In this document: positions 8,666-17,700 of the stretch, one piece after another | How the letters are laid out: each line of letters starts with the position of its first letter | How positions within the stretch are numbered: position 1 is the first letter of the stretch | Source of the DNA: Gemmatimonadota bacterium | GTDB lineage: Bacteria; Gemmatimonadota; Gemmatimonadetes; Longimicrobiales; Gaopeijiaceae | DNA length: 45,702 nucleotides | Assembly (NCBI GenBank): GCA_028873845.1 | Contig: JAPPNO010000010.1 | Location: 51,965-97,666, forward strand | Reading direction: 5' to 3' | Program-made: the position numbers and the translations under genes | The notes under the pieces: generated by a model | The model's database searches: none | Told to the model about the DNA's origin: nothing | The model's input: the letters and a program-made list of their open reading frames with translations, nothing else

Positions 8666-10354
8666 ATGAACGCCGGCTCGCAAATGATCCGGACCGCGAT
8701 TCCAGCCGTCCTCCTCCTCTCCCTCTCCCTCGCCGCCTGCGGCGACCCCGCGCCGGACGAGGCCGCGCCCGCGGCTGCGGACGACGGGCCCTCCATGCAG
8801 GCCCTCGTCGACCAGTACGCCGGCTTCCGCCTCGAGGCCGACCTCTCCCACCTCTCCGACAACGACCGGCAGGTGGTGCGTCTCCTGATCGAGGCCGCCC
8901 AGCCCATGGACGGGGTCTTCTGGCAGGAGGCCTACGGGGACAGGGACGCAGCCCTCGCCCTAGCCGACGGCGACGAGGCCACCCGCCGCTTCATCGAGAT
9001 CAACTACGGACCCTGGGACAGGCTGCGGGGCGACGGTCCCTTCATCGATGGCGTGGGCGACAAGCCCGCAGGCGCCAACTTCTACCCCGCCGACATGACC
9101 GCCGAGGAGTTCGAGGCTGCCGCAGCCGACAACGAGGCCCTCCGCTCCCTCTACACCCTCGTGCGCCGCGACGACGACGGCACACTGGTCGCCCACCCCT
9201 ACCACCAGGCCTTCGCCGAAGCCCACTCCGCCGCCGCCGCCAACCTGCGCGAAGCGGCCGGCCTGGCCGGCGACCCCGGCCTCGCCCACTACCTCATGCT
9301 CCGCGCCGACGCCCTCGAGACCGACGACTACCAGCCGAGCGACATGGCGTGGCTGGACATGAAGGACAACCCGATCGACGTGGTCATCGGTCCGATCGAG
9401 ACGTACGAGGACCAGCTCTTCGGGGCCAAGGCCGCCCACGAGGGCTTCGTCCTGATCAAGGACCTGGCGTGGAGCGAGCGGCTGGCGCGTTTCGCCGCAC
9501 TGCTGCCCAGCCTCCAGGAAAGCCTCCCCGTCCCCGACGAATACAAGGCCGAAACCCCGGGCACCGACTCCGACCTGAACGCCTACGACGCCGTCTACTA
9601 CGCCGGCGACGCCAACGCGGGCGCCAAGACGATCGCGATCAACCTCCCGAACGACGAGGATGTCCAGCTCGCCAAGGGGACCCGGCGGCTCCAGCTCAAG
9701 AATGCCATGCGGGCCAAGTTCGACAAGATCATGGTGGGGATCGCCGAGGAGCTGATCGACGAGGACCAGCAGCAGTACGTCGTCTTCGACGCCTTCTTCG
9801 GCAACACGATGTTCCACGAGGTGGCGCACGGGCTCGGCATCAAGAACACGATCAACGGGAGGGGGACGGTGCGGGAGGCGCTGCTCGAGCAAGCGTCGCC
9901 GATGGAGGAGGGGAAGGCGGACGTGGTGGGGCTTCACATGGTGACCCAGCTGTTCGAACGGGGTGAGCTGACCGAATACTCGGTCGAGCACCACTATGTG
10001 ACCTTCCTGGCGGGGATCTTCCGTTCGGTGCGCTTCGGTGCCGCGAGCGCGCATGGCCGCGCGAACATGGTGCGCTTCAACTACTTCCGTGAGCAGGGGG
10101 CGTTCAGCAGGGACGAGGCGACCGGGAGATACCGGGTGGATTTCGACGCCATGCGGGAGGCGGTGGCGGGGCTGAGCAGGCTGATCCTGACCTTGCAGGG
10201 GGATGGTGACTATGAAGGCGTCGCCGCGCTGATCGAGGAGAAGGGGGTGGTGCCGCCGGATCTGCAGGCTGACCTGGACCGGCTGGACGCGGCGGGGATT
10301 CCGCGTGACATCGTCTTCGAGCAGGGGGTGAGTGTGCTGTTCGGGGGGTCGTGA
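8666..10354 (+). CDS. M49-like (dipeptidyl-peptidase III type) zinc peptidase lipoprotein
   Basis: 562 residues from the ATG at 8666, with AAGGAG 6 bases upstream. The leader ends in a lipobox (LLLSLSLAACG). The zinc site is HEVAH (His384, Glu385, His388) in GNTMFHEVAHGLG, and the third ligand is Glu in SPMEEGKADVVGLH about 27 residues later. This arrangement is that of family M49, but classical dipeptidyl-peptidase III has a six-residue HExxGH; here it is the five-residue form seen in a bacterial subgroup. The product should act on peptides at the cell surface or periplasm. The second His-rich segment (YSVEHHYVTFLAG) matches the conserved region after the zinc site. Nothing looks broken. Confidence 0.85.
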   Translation: MNAGSQMIRTAIPAVLLLSLSLAACGDPAPDEAAPAAADDGPSMQALVDQYAGFRLEADLSHLSDNDRQVVRLLIEAAQPMDGVFWQEAYGDRDAALALADGDEATRRFIEINYGPWDRLRGDGPFIDGVGDKPAGANFYPADMTAEEFEAAAADNEALRSLYTLVRRDDDGTLVAHPYHQAFAEAHSAAAANLREAAGLAGDPGLAHYLMLRADALETDDYQPSDMAWLDMKDNPIDVVIGPIETYEDQLFGAKAAHEGFVLIKDLAWSERLARFAALLPSLQESLPVPDEYKAETPGTDSDLNAYDAVYYAGDANAGAKTIAINLPNDEDVQLAKGTRRLQLKNAMRAKFDKIMVGIAEELIDEDQQQYVVFDAFFGNTMFHEVAHGLGIKNTINGRGTVREALLEQASPMEEGKADVVGLHMVTQLFERGELTEYSVEHHYVTFLAGIFRSVRFGAASAHGRANMVRFNYFREQGAFSRDEATGRYRVDFDAMREAVAGLSRLILTLQGDGDYEGVAALIEEKGVVPPDLQADLDRLDAAGIPRDIVFEQGVSVLFGGS

Positions 10355-10385
10355 TACCCAGGAATGACAAGCGCAGTTGTCAGAT

Positions 10386-10403
10386 TGTAAACTGTCGTTT
10401 ACA
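10386..10403 (+). promoter_or_regulatory. Perfect inverted repeat, likely operator of the propeller operon
   Basis: TGTAAAC and GTTTACA, seven bases each, are separated by four bases. The element is AT-rich compared with its surroundings and lies 18-36 bases before the GTG start at 10422, right where a repressor would block transcription. It ends just before the AGGAGG ribosome-binding site. It could also form a short mRNA hairpin, but there is no T-run, so a terminator for the preceding gene is less likely. Confidence 0.5.
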
Positions 10404-10421
10404 GAATGTGAGGAGGACAAG

Positions 10422-11702
10422 GTGACTGGACGCGATCTTATGCGGCTGCTATCCGCAGTGACGACCTGTGCCTTGGCGGCCTGCGGAACGGACACCGACT
10501 CTTCCGCCTCCGGACCGGACGTCGTCACCGAGACCATCGGCGATACGACCATCGTCCGAACGCTGTCGGGCAGCGTCTGGGAGGCCGAGGCAACCCTGGT
10601 CCCCGAAGTCTCGATCGGCGAACTCGACGGCCCCGAGGAGTTGCTCTTCGGCGGCATCTGGTCCATCGCGGTGGACGACGACCACAACGTCTTCGTGTTC
10701 GACGGACAGGCACAGCACGTGCGGGTCTTCGACTCGGCAGGAATGTACGTGGAGACGCTGGGCAGGCCGGGCGAAGGTCCCGGCGAGTTCAGCCGGGCCG
10801 AGGCCATCGCGATGCTGCCGGACGGTCGGCTGGTGGTACGCGATCCCGGAAACCAGCGGCTCGAGGTCTTCGCTCCCGGGACCGGCGAGACGGAGCAGTG
10901 GGGGTACAGCGTGGGCGGCCTGCATTCGTCGTCTCCACTGTACACCGACGCGCACGGCCGCACCTTTCTCCGTACCCGCGACTATGCCCGGGACGGCTTC
11001 GCCATGCACCTCATCGTGTTCGGACCGGACGGAACGCAGATCGACACGCTCCCGGTGCCGTCGGGCACCTATGAGCCCCCGCTCCTGGAGGCCCGGCAAG
11101 GAGGCATCTCGGCAAGTTACCCCGTGCCCTTCAGTCCCGAGCTGTTGTGGACGGTTCACCCCAGCGGCCGGTTTCTCACCGGTTTCTCCTCCGACTACCG
11201 GATCAACCTCGCCCGGGATGACGGCGTGCTGAGAGTCGAGCGGGCCGCCGATCCCGTTCCGGTGCCCGAAGACGAGCGCGCACACGAACGCGCGGGCGTG
11301 GTGGCGTACATGCGGGGCATGGTCCCCGACTGGAGCTGGAACGGGCCACCGATACCGGAGCACAAGCCGTTCTTCCACGAGCTGCTGGCCGGACGGGACG
11401 GACGCATCTGGGTGAGGCTGGCGACCGAGGCGCATCCGGTCGAGAACGAGGATCACGACCCGGAGGACCCCTCCTCGATGCCGGTGGACTGGAGAGAGCC
11501 GCTACGCTACGACGTCTTCGAACCCGACGGTACCTATCTCGGGATCGTGGCGCCGCCGGACGATTTCAGTCCCTGGGTGGAACCGGTCTTCGACGGGGAC
11601 CACGTGTGGGCGGTGACCCGCGATGAGTTGGGCATCCAGCGGGTGGCGCGGTTCCGGATCGTGGTGGGTGGCTCGCACGCATCGGCGGCGCCGGGGGGAT
11701 GA
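10422..11702 (+). CDS. Six-bladed beta-propeller lipoprotein (copy 1)
   Basis: 426 residues from a GTG at 10422, chosen because AGGAGGACAAG lies directly before it and the resulting leader ends in a lipobox (TTCALAACG). NHL/6-bladed propeller repeats are visible: FGGIWSIAVDDDHNVFVFDGQAQHVRVFDSAG, TLGRPGEGPGEFSRAEAIAMLPDGRLVVRDPGNQRLEVF, and C-terminal YDVFEPDGTYLGIVAPP followed by VFDGDHVWAVTRDELGIQRVARFRI. Such proteins usually bind ligands or partners at the cell surface or periplasm; the ligand is unknown. It is the first of a tandem family (next copy at 11738, truncated copy at 13915). Its stop overlaps the first possible ATG of copy 2. Confidence 0.85.
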   Translation: MTGRDLMRLLSAVTTCALAACGTDTDSSASGPDVVTETIGDTTIVRTLSGSVWEAEATLVPEVSIGELDGPEELLFGGIWSIAVDDDHNVFVFDGQAQHVRVFDSAGMYVETLGRPGEGPGEFSRAEAIAMLPDGRLVVRDPGNQRLEVFAPGTGETEQWGYSVGGLHSSSPLYTDAHGRTFLRTRDYARDGFAMHLIVFGPDGTQIDTLPVPSGTYEPPLLEARQGGISASYPVPFSPELLWTVHPSGRFLTGFSSDYRINLARDDGVLRVERAADPVPVPEDERAHERAGVVAYMRGMVPDWSWNGPPIPEHKPFFHELLAGRDGRIWVRLATEAHPVENEDHDPEDPSSMPVDWREPLRYDVFEPDGTYLGIVAPPDDFSPWVEPVFDGDHVWAVTRDELGIQRVARFRIVVGGSHASAAPGG

Positions 11703-11737
11703 CGATGCAATTCACCTGGCGAAGCGAGGATCGGACG

Positions 11738-12994
11738 ATGAGAACCCATCTGGTGCTGTTGGCAACGCCGATCATTCTCGCGGCTTGCGAAGCCGACACG
11801 GGCCCTGCCGCAGACGGACCGGACATCGTCACCGAGACCATCGGCGACACGACCGTGGTCCGCACGGTGTCGGGAAGCGTCTGGGACGCCAGGGCCACCC
11901 TGGTTCCGGAGATTTCCGTCGGCGAAGTCGACGGGGCCGAGGAATATCTCTTCGGCGGCATCTCGTCGATCGCGGTAAACGACGATTGGGATCTCTACGT
12001 GCTGGACGGGCAGGCGCAGCACGTCCGGGTCTTCGACTCCGCCGGGGTCTACGTGGAAACGCTGGGCAGACGGGGTGAGGGGCCGGGCGAGTTCGGATAC
12101 GCCGAGGCCATCGCCCTTCTTCCGGACGGCCGGCTGGTGGTCCGCGATTCCCGCAACCAGCGCATTTCGGTTTTCGGTCCGGGTCCCGGGGAAACCAGCC
12201 ATTGGGGATTCGATTCGGGCAACTCCGGCTCGAACTATCCGCTCCACACCGACGTGCACGGCCGTACATATCTCAACACCCGCGATCTGTCACGCACCGA
12301 TTGGGCCATGCACATCATCGTGATCGGACCGGATGGGACGCATCTCGACACACTTCCCGAACCGTCGAGCCCCCTCGAGCTACCGATGCTGACGGCCGAG
12401 CATGCCGCGGAGTGGGGAACCAGCAGCTCAAGCGCGCACATACCCTTCGGCCCGGTATTCCAGTGGACCGTTCACCCCAGCGGCCACTTCATCAGCGGCT
12501 TGCCCTCGGAGTACCGGATCAACGTCCCCCGGGACGATGGCGTGCTCGGAATCGAGCGCACCGCCACTCCGGCGCCGATCCACGACGAGGAGCGCGCCCA
12601 GGCGCGCGAGCGGGTTGTGCGCAGCATGCGGAACACGGACCCGGACTGGAGCTGGACCGGCCCGCCGATCCCCGAGCACAAGCCGTTCTACCAGGGGCTG
12701 CTGGCCGGGCGGAATGGAAGGATCTGGGCAAGGCTGGTGACCGAGGCGCACCCCGTCGAGAACGAAAACCACGACCCGGAGAATCCCCGTTCGGAGCCCG
12801 TGACCTGGGAAGAGTCCCTACGCTACGACGTCTTCGAACCCGACGGTACCTATCTGGGCGTCGTGGCGCCGCCGGACGCATTCATGCCTTTCGTGCAACC
12901 GGTTTTCGATGGCGATCACGTGTGGGCCGTGACCCGGGATGAGTTGGGCGTGCAGCGGGTGGTGCGGTTTCGGATCGACGTGGGCGGGGGCTGA
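11738..12994 (+). CDS. Six-bladed beta-propeller lipoprotein (copy 2)
   Basis: 418 residues from the ATG at 11738 (GAGGA 7 bases upstream), which places a clean signal peptide and lipobox (PIILAACEAD) at the N-terminus; an ATG at 11699 overlapping the previous stop is also open. It aligns with copy 1 almost throughout: the same VTETIGDTT-VRT-SGSVW segment, the same GQAQHVRVFDSAG and GRRGEGPGEF blades, and the same C-terminal YDVFEPDGTYLGVVAPP. Tandem duplication is clear. Co-transcription with copy 1 is expected because the gap is only about 35 bases. Confidence 0.85.
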   Translation: MRTHLVLLATPIILAACEADTGPAADGPDIVTETIGDTTVVRTVSGSVWDARATLVPEISVGEVDGAEEYLFGGISSIAVNDDWDLYVLDGQAQHVRVFDSAGVYVETLGRRGEGPGEFGYAEAIALLPDGRLVVRDSRNQRISVFGPGPGETSHWGFDSGNSGSNYPLHTDVHGRTYLNTRDLSRTDWAMHIIVIGPDGTHLDTLPEPSSPLELPMLTAEHAAEWGTSSSSAHIPFGPVFQWTVHPSGHFISGLPSEYRINVPRDDGVLGIERTATPAPIHDEERAQARERVVRSMRNTDPDWSWTGPPIPEHKPFYQGLLAGRNGRIWARLVTEAHPVENENHDPENPRSEPVTWEESLRYDVFEPDGTYLGVVAPPDAFMPFVQPVFDGDHVWAVTRDELGVQRVVRFRIDVGGG

Positions 12995-13005
12995 GGGCCC
13001 GGCAA

Positions 13006-13554
13006 ATGGGCAGACGCGGAGCCATGCGCCCCCCTGCCGGCGCGGAGAAGGTGCGCGACCTCATGCGGCGCCTCGGCAACGCCGCCCGTGGAGAGGGCAG
13101 GATATACCTTGTCGGGGGCAGCTCGGCGGTGCTCGTCGGGTGGAGAGAGAGCACGGTGGACATCGGCCTCAAACTCGACCCCGAGCCGCCCGGCATCTTC
13201 GCCGCGATAGCGCGGGCGAAGGACATGCTTGACGTCAACATCGAGCTTGCCGCCCCCGACGACTTCATTCCCGCGCTACCGGGCTGGCGGGAGCGGAGCC
13301 GTTTCATCGTCAGGCACGGCCGTGTCGACTACCATCACTATGATTTCCACGGCCAGGCTCTCGCGAAGATTGAGCGCGGACATGAACTGGACCTTTTGGA
13401 TGTCGGCGAGATGGCACGCCGAGGCCTGATCCGGCCCGAGCGGTTGGAGGAACTGTTCGAGGCCATCCAACCGTGTCTCGAACGGTATCCCGCGATCGAT
13501 CCACCGAGTTTTCGGCTGAAGGTGAGTCGCGCGATCGCGGAGATTCGGCCATGA
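13006..13554 (+). CDS. DUF6036-like nucleotidyltransferase
   Basis: 182 residues from ATG 13006; an ATG at 13024 (MRPPAGAEKVRDLM) would give 176 and fits relatives better. The pattern YLVGGSSAVLVGWRESTVDIGLKLDPEP is that of the polymerase-beta fold found in AbiEii/MenT-like and DUF6036 proteins. PDDFIPALPGWRERSRFI and YHHYDFHGQALAKIERGHELDLLDV are also typical. The family normally has two catalytic acids in TVDxDLK; here the second is Gly (VDIGLK), which may leave it inactive. The stop overlaps the next start by 4 bases (ATGA). This two-gene unit sits exactly where a third propeller gene has lost its N-terminal half. By analogy with related nucleotidyltransferases a toxin or defence role is possible, but this is inference. 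Confidence 0.8.
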   Translation: MGRRGAMRPPAGAEKVRDLMRRLGNAARGEGRIYLVGGSSAVLVGWRESTVDIGLKLDPEPPGIFAAIARAKDMLDVNIELAAPDDFIPALPGWRERSRFIVRHGRVDYHHYDFHGQALAKIERGHELDLLDVGEMARRGLIRPERLEELFEAIQPCLERYPAIDPPSFRLKVSRAIAEIRP

Positions 13555-13898
13555 CGTCCGCGGCGGATGGGGCGGCGGGCCGGGCGGTGACGGCCGCGGC
13601 GATCGGGGACCTCCCGGGCGCGGACCTCGTCGCCAGGGGGATTCAGGCGCTGCGCAGGGGCGAAACGACCATCGAGGCGCTCCTCGTCTCCGTGGGCGCG
13701 CCGCGGCTGCGGGCGGCGGGGCTGGACATTCCTCCCGCTCCACCGCTGCCGCACGCGCCCGAAATCTCGCTCTACCTTGCCATCGGCGCGGACCATCCCC
13801 GGGATGCACATTCCCGCTACAATGCGCTCATCCGCCGGCTGGTCAGCTTCGAGCGGGCACTGGAGCGGCGGGTGCGCGCGGAAGCGTCCGGCAGGTGA
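13551..13898 (+). CDS. Hypothetical partner of the nucleotidyltransferase
   Basis: 115 residues, starting with an ATGA overlap with the upstream gene, so translation is coupled. It is Ala- and Arg-rich with probable helices (AGRAVTAAAIGDLPGADLVARGIQALRRGETTIEALLVSVGAPRLRAAGLDIPP ends the first half) and a helical C-terminus ending RRLVSFERALERRVRAEASGR. I do not recognise a family. Size, coupling and position fit the partner protein of a toxin-antitoxin-like nucleotidyltransferase pair. It ends about 17 bases before propeller homology resumes. Confidence 0.65.
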   Translation: MTSAADGAAGRAVTAAAIGDLPGADLVARGIQALRRGETTIEALLVSVGAPRLRAAGLDIPPAPPLPHAPEISLYLAIGADHPRDAHSRYNALIRRLVSFERALERRVRAEASGR

Positions 13899-13914
13899 GC
13901 GCGGAAGCCGAAAA

Positions 13915-14541
13915 AGTCAACTGCTCGTGCTGGGCCCGGACGGGACGCCCGTGGACACGCTTGCCGAACCGTCGAGCCCGTCGCCGACTCCGTTCGCGCC
14001 CTTCATCCCCAGGTTCCAGTGGACGTACCACCCCAGCGGCCATTTCCTCACCGGCATGCCCTCCGAGTACCGGATCGACCTTGCCCGGGACGACGGAGTG
14101 CTCAGAATCGAACGCGCCGCGGATCCGGTCCCGGTCCTCGAGGAGGAGGGCGCCCACGCACGAGAACAATTCGTGCGCGCCATGCGCGAGATGGATCCGG
14201 ACTGGAGCAGCCCGCCGGTTCCGAAGCACAAGCCGTTCTTCAGCGCACTCTCGGCCGGCCGGGACGGACGCATCTGGGTGAGGGTTGCGGCCGAGGGATA
14301 CCCGGTCGAGAACGAGGATCACGACCCGGCGGATCCTGGTTCGATGCCCGTGTTGTGGAGAACACCGCTGCGTTTCGACGTCTTCGAGCCCGACGGGACC
14401 TATCTGGGGGTCGTGGCGCCGCCGGAGGGTGCCAGCTTCTCGAACGCTGTCTTTGACGGTGACCACGTCTGGGGCGTGACCCAGGACGATCTGGGAGTGG
14501 CGCGCGTGGTGCGGTCCCGGATTGTGGTGGGCGGGGGCTGA
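13915..14541 (+). pseudogene. Truncated six-bladed propeller gene (copy 3, N-terminus lost)
   Basis: Homology to copies 1 and 2 starts abruptly at SQLLVLGPDGTPVDTLAEPSSPS (matching VIGPDGTHLDTLPEPSSP of copy 2) and runs to the shared C-terminus YLGVVAPPEG...VFDGDHVWGVTQDDLGVARVV. About the first 200 residues, including signal peptide and lipobox, are missing. Upstream in this frame is only non-coding sense of the preceding gene. It lacks a start and a leader, so it is a remnant. The reading frame of the remaining 208 codons is still intact, pointing to a recent event. Confidence 0.75.
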
Positions 14542-14749
14542 TCCGGTTCGTCGGCGACGAACCATATCTGTTTGGGGACTGTTCGCAGGTCACGATTGTG
14601 CCCACATTTTATAGCGCACGGCTTGGGCGGTCATGTGGGCATAGTGGCCCAAGTCGGCCTCGCGACGCTCGTTGCAGCTATCCCGGTGGGCACTCAAAGA
14701 CCGGACCTCGTCCCGTCTCACCGCAACCACAGGAAGGGAAACGAAGATA
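14542..14749. other. Intergenic region before the Ig-like repeat lipoprotein
   Basis: About 200 bases, less GC-rich in part. No gene or convincing promoter pair is seen. Possible in-frame extension of the next gene begins at 14672 but lacks a leader-like sequence before the signal peptide. Confidence 0.35.
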
Positions 14750-17700
14750 TTGTTCAAGCGACCCGTGGGAGCCGGATTCGGTGGCCGGTCCGGAAGCCGG
14801 GCCTTCACGCCGGTCCTGGTCGCACTGGTGGCCGCGTGCGAAGACCCGCAACCCCCCGCAGCCTGCAGCGCGATCCCGGAAGTGACCATCCACACGGGCG
14901 AGTCGGCCACCGTCACCGCTTGCTTCAGCGATCCGAACGAGGACGTGCTGGCCTACTCGGTCACGTCGTCGAATGCCGGAGTGGCTCAAGCGTCCATTGC
15001 GGGCACCGTCATCACGGTCAGGGCGGCTGCACCCGGTCGCGCGTCCGTGGACGTTACCGCAACCGATCCTGACGGCTTGCAGGGCCAACAGAGCTTCCAG
15101 GTCATCGTGCCGAACCGGTCGCCGCTGGCCAATGGCACCATCCCCCCGATCACGGTTGCCGTCGGTGCGACCGACTCGGTGGATGCCACTCCCTGGTTCA
15201 CGGAGCCGGACGGCGAGGCCCTCGTGTACAGCGCCACATCGTCGAATCCCGCGGTGGCCACCGTTGCGGTCTCCGACAGCACGGTTCGGATCACGGCCGT
15301 CGCCAAGGGCATCACCACGGTGGCGGTCACGGCCACCGACCCGGGCGGCCTGGGAACCACGCAGGACTTTCAGACCATGGTCCCCAACCGCCAGCCCGTT
15401 GCGGCAGGCACCATGCCGGACCGGATCGTTGAAGTGGATGAGCCCGTTGCCGTCGACCTGTCGCCCTACTTCGACGACCCGGACGGCGACACTCTCACCT
15501 ACACGGCCCGGTCGTCCAGCCCGGGACTGGCCACGGTGTCGGCCACGGGATCGACCCCGCTGATCACGGCGGTTGCCAAGGGAACGACCACGGTAACCGT
15601 GACGGCCACGGATCCCGAGAGCCTCGAGGCCACGCAGACCTTCCAGTCCACGATCCCCAACCGGCCGCCCGGACCGAGAGGCACGATTCCGGAGCAGACC
15701 CTCTACCTTGGCGACACGGTCACCGTGGACCTGTCCCCGTACTTCGACGACCCGGACGGCGACGCGCTCACATATGCGGCCGCGTCGTCCAACTCCGGTG
15801 TGGCGGCCACGGTTTCGGGATCGACCGTGACGGTAACCGCGGTCGCCAAGGGAACGACCACCGTGTCGGTCACGGCGATGGATCCCGAGGGCCTCGACGC
15901 AAGTCAGACCTTTCAGTCCACGATCCCCAACCGGCCACCCGGGCCGACCGGCACGATTCCCGAACAGACCCTCCACCTTGGCGACAGGGTCACCGTCGAC
16001 CTGTCGCCGTATTTCGACGACCCGGACGGCGACGCGCTCACATATGCGGCAACGTCGACCGACACCGCCGTCGCGACGGCATCCGTTTCGGGATCGACCC
16101 TTGCGATCGCGGCGGTTGCGAGGGGAACGACCACCGTGACGGTCACGGCCACCGATCCCGAGGGCCTCGACGCAAGTCAGACCTTCCGATCCACGATCCC
16201 CAACCGGCCACCCGGGCCGATAGGCACGATTCCGGAGCAGACTCCATACCTTGGCGACACGGTCACCGTGGACCTGTCGCCGTACTTCGACGACCCGGAC
16301 GGCGACCCGCTCGCATATGCGGCCGCGTCGTCCAGCGCCGGTGTGGCGACGGTCACGGTTTCAGGATCGACCGTGACGGTAGCCGCGGTCGCCAAGGGTA
16401 CGACAACCGTGACGGTCACCGCCTCGGATCCGGAGGGCCTCGAAGCCATGCAGACCTTCGAGTCCAGGGTCCCCAACCGGCCACCCGGGCCGGTGGGCAC
16501 GTTTCCGGACCGGACCCTTCACATCGGTGACACGATCACCGCGGACCTGTCGTCCCATTTCGACGACCCGGACGGCGACCCGCTCACCTACACGGCGAGT
16601 TCGTCCCACTCCGTCGTGGCAGCGGCCGCGGTCTCCGGATCGACCGTGACGATCACGGCGTTTTCCAAAGGCGCGACGACCGTTACGGTCACCGCCACCG
16701 ATCCCGAGGGCCTTGCGGCCACACAGAGCTTCGGGTCCACGGTTCCCAACCGGCCGCCCAACCCGGTGGGCACGGTCCCGGACCGGACCGTTAGAATCGG
16801 AAAGACGATCGCGGCGCGTCTGCCGTCCCATTTCGACGACCCGGACGGCGACTCACTCACCTACACGGCGGCATCGTCGAACACGGCAGTGGCGACGGTC
16901 TCGGTTTCGGGGTCGTCCGTCACGATCGCGGGGGTTGCCGTCGGCAGCGCGACGATCACCTTGACGGCCCGGGATCCGGATGGCTTGCCGGCGACCCAGC
17001 AGGCCGGCGTTACGGTCCGGCAGGCAAACCGTGCCCCGCGCCGGACGAAGAACATCCCCGCCCGGACGCTGGCCCCGGGTGGCACGGCCGTCATCAACGC
17101 GTCCAGGCATTTCGACGATCCTGACGGAGACGATCTCACATACGGCGCGAGCACCTCCAACTCCGACGTGGCCCGCGTTTCGGTTTCGGGATCGACCGTC
17201 AGGGTCCGGGCGGTCGGCGACGGGAGCGCGACGATCACGGTGTCCGCGCGCGATCCGAGTGGCCTCACGGCAACCCAGCGGGCTGCCGTGAGAGTCCGGG
17301 CGAACCGTGCTCCGCAGCCCGCGGGGACCATTCCCGCCCTTGAGCTGACCCCCGGCGAGACCGCCACCATCGACGCGTCCGACTACTTCGACGATCCGGA
17401 CGGCGACGCCCTTGCATACATGACTGCATCGTCCAACTCGAATGTGTCCACGGCCTCGGTTGCGGGGTCGATCGTCACGGTCACCGCGGTCGCGGACGGA
17501 CGCGCTACGATCACCGTGACCGCCCAGGATCCGGGCGGCCTGACCGCGATCCAGGAGGCGGGCGTCACCGTCACGCAGGCGAACCGAGCGCCGCGTTCGG
17601 TGGGCGGCATTCCGCCCATGGCGATGGCCCCCGGCGACACGGCCGCGATCGATGCATCCGGATACTTCACCGACCCCGACGGAGACGCTCTCGCCTATGC

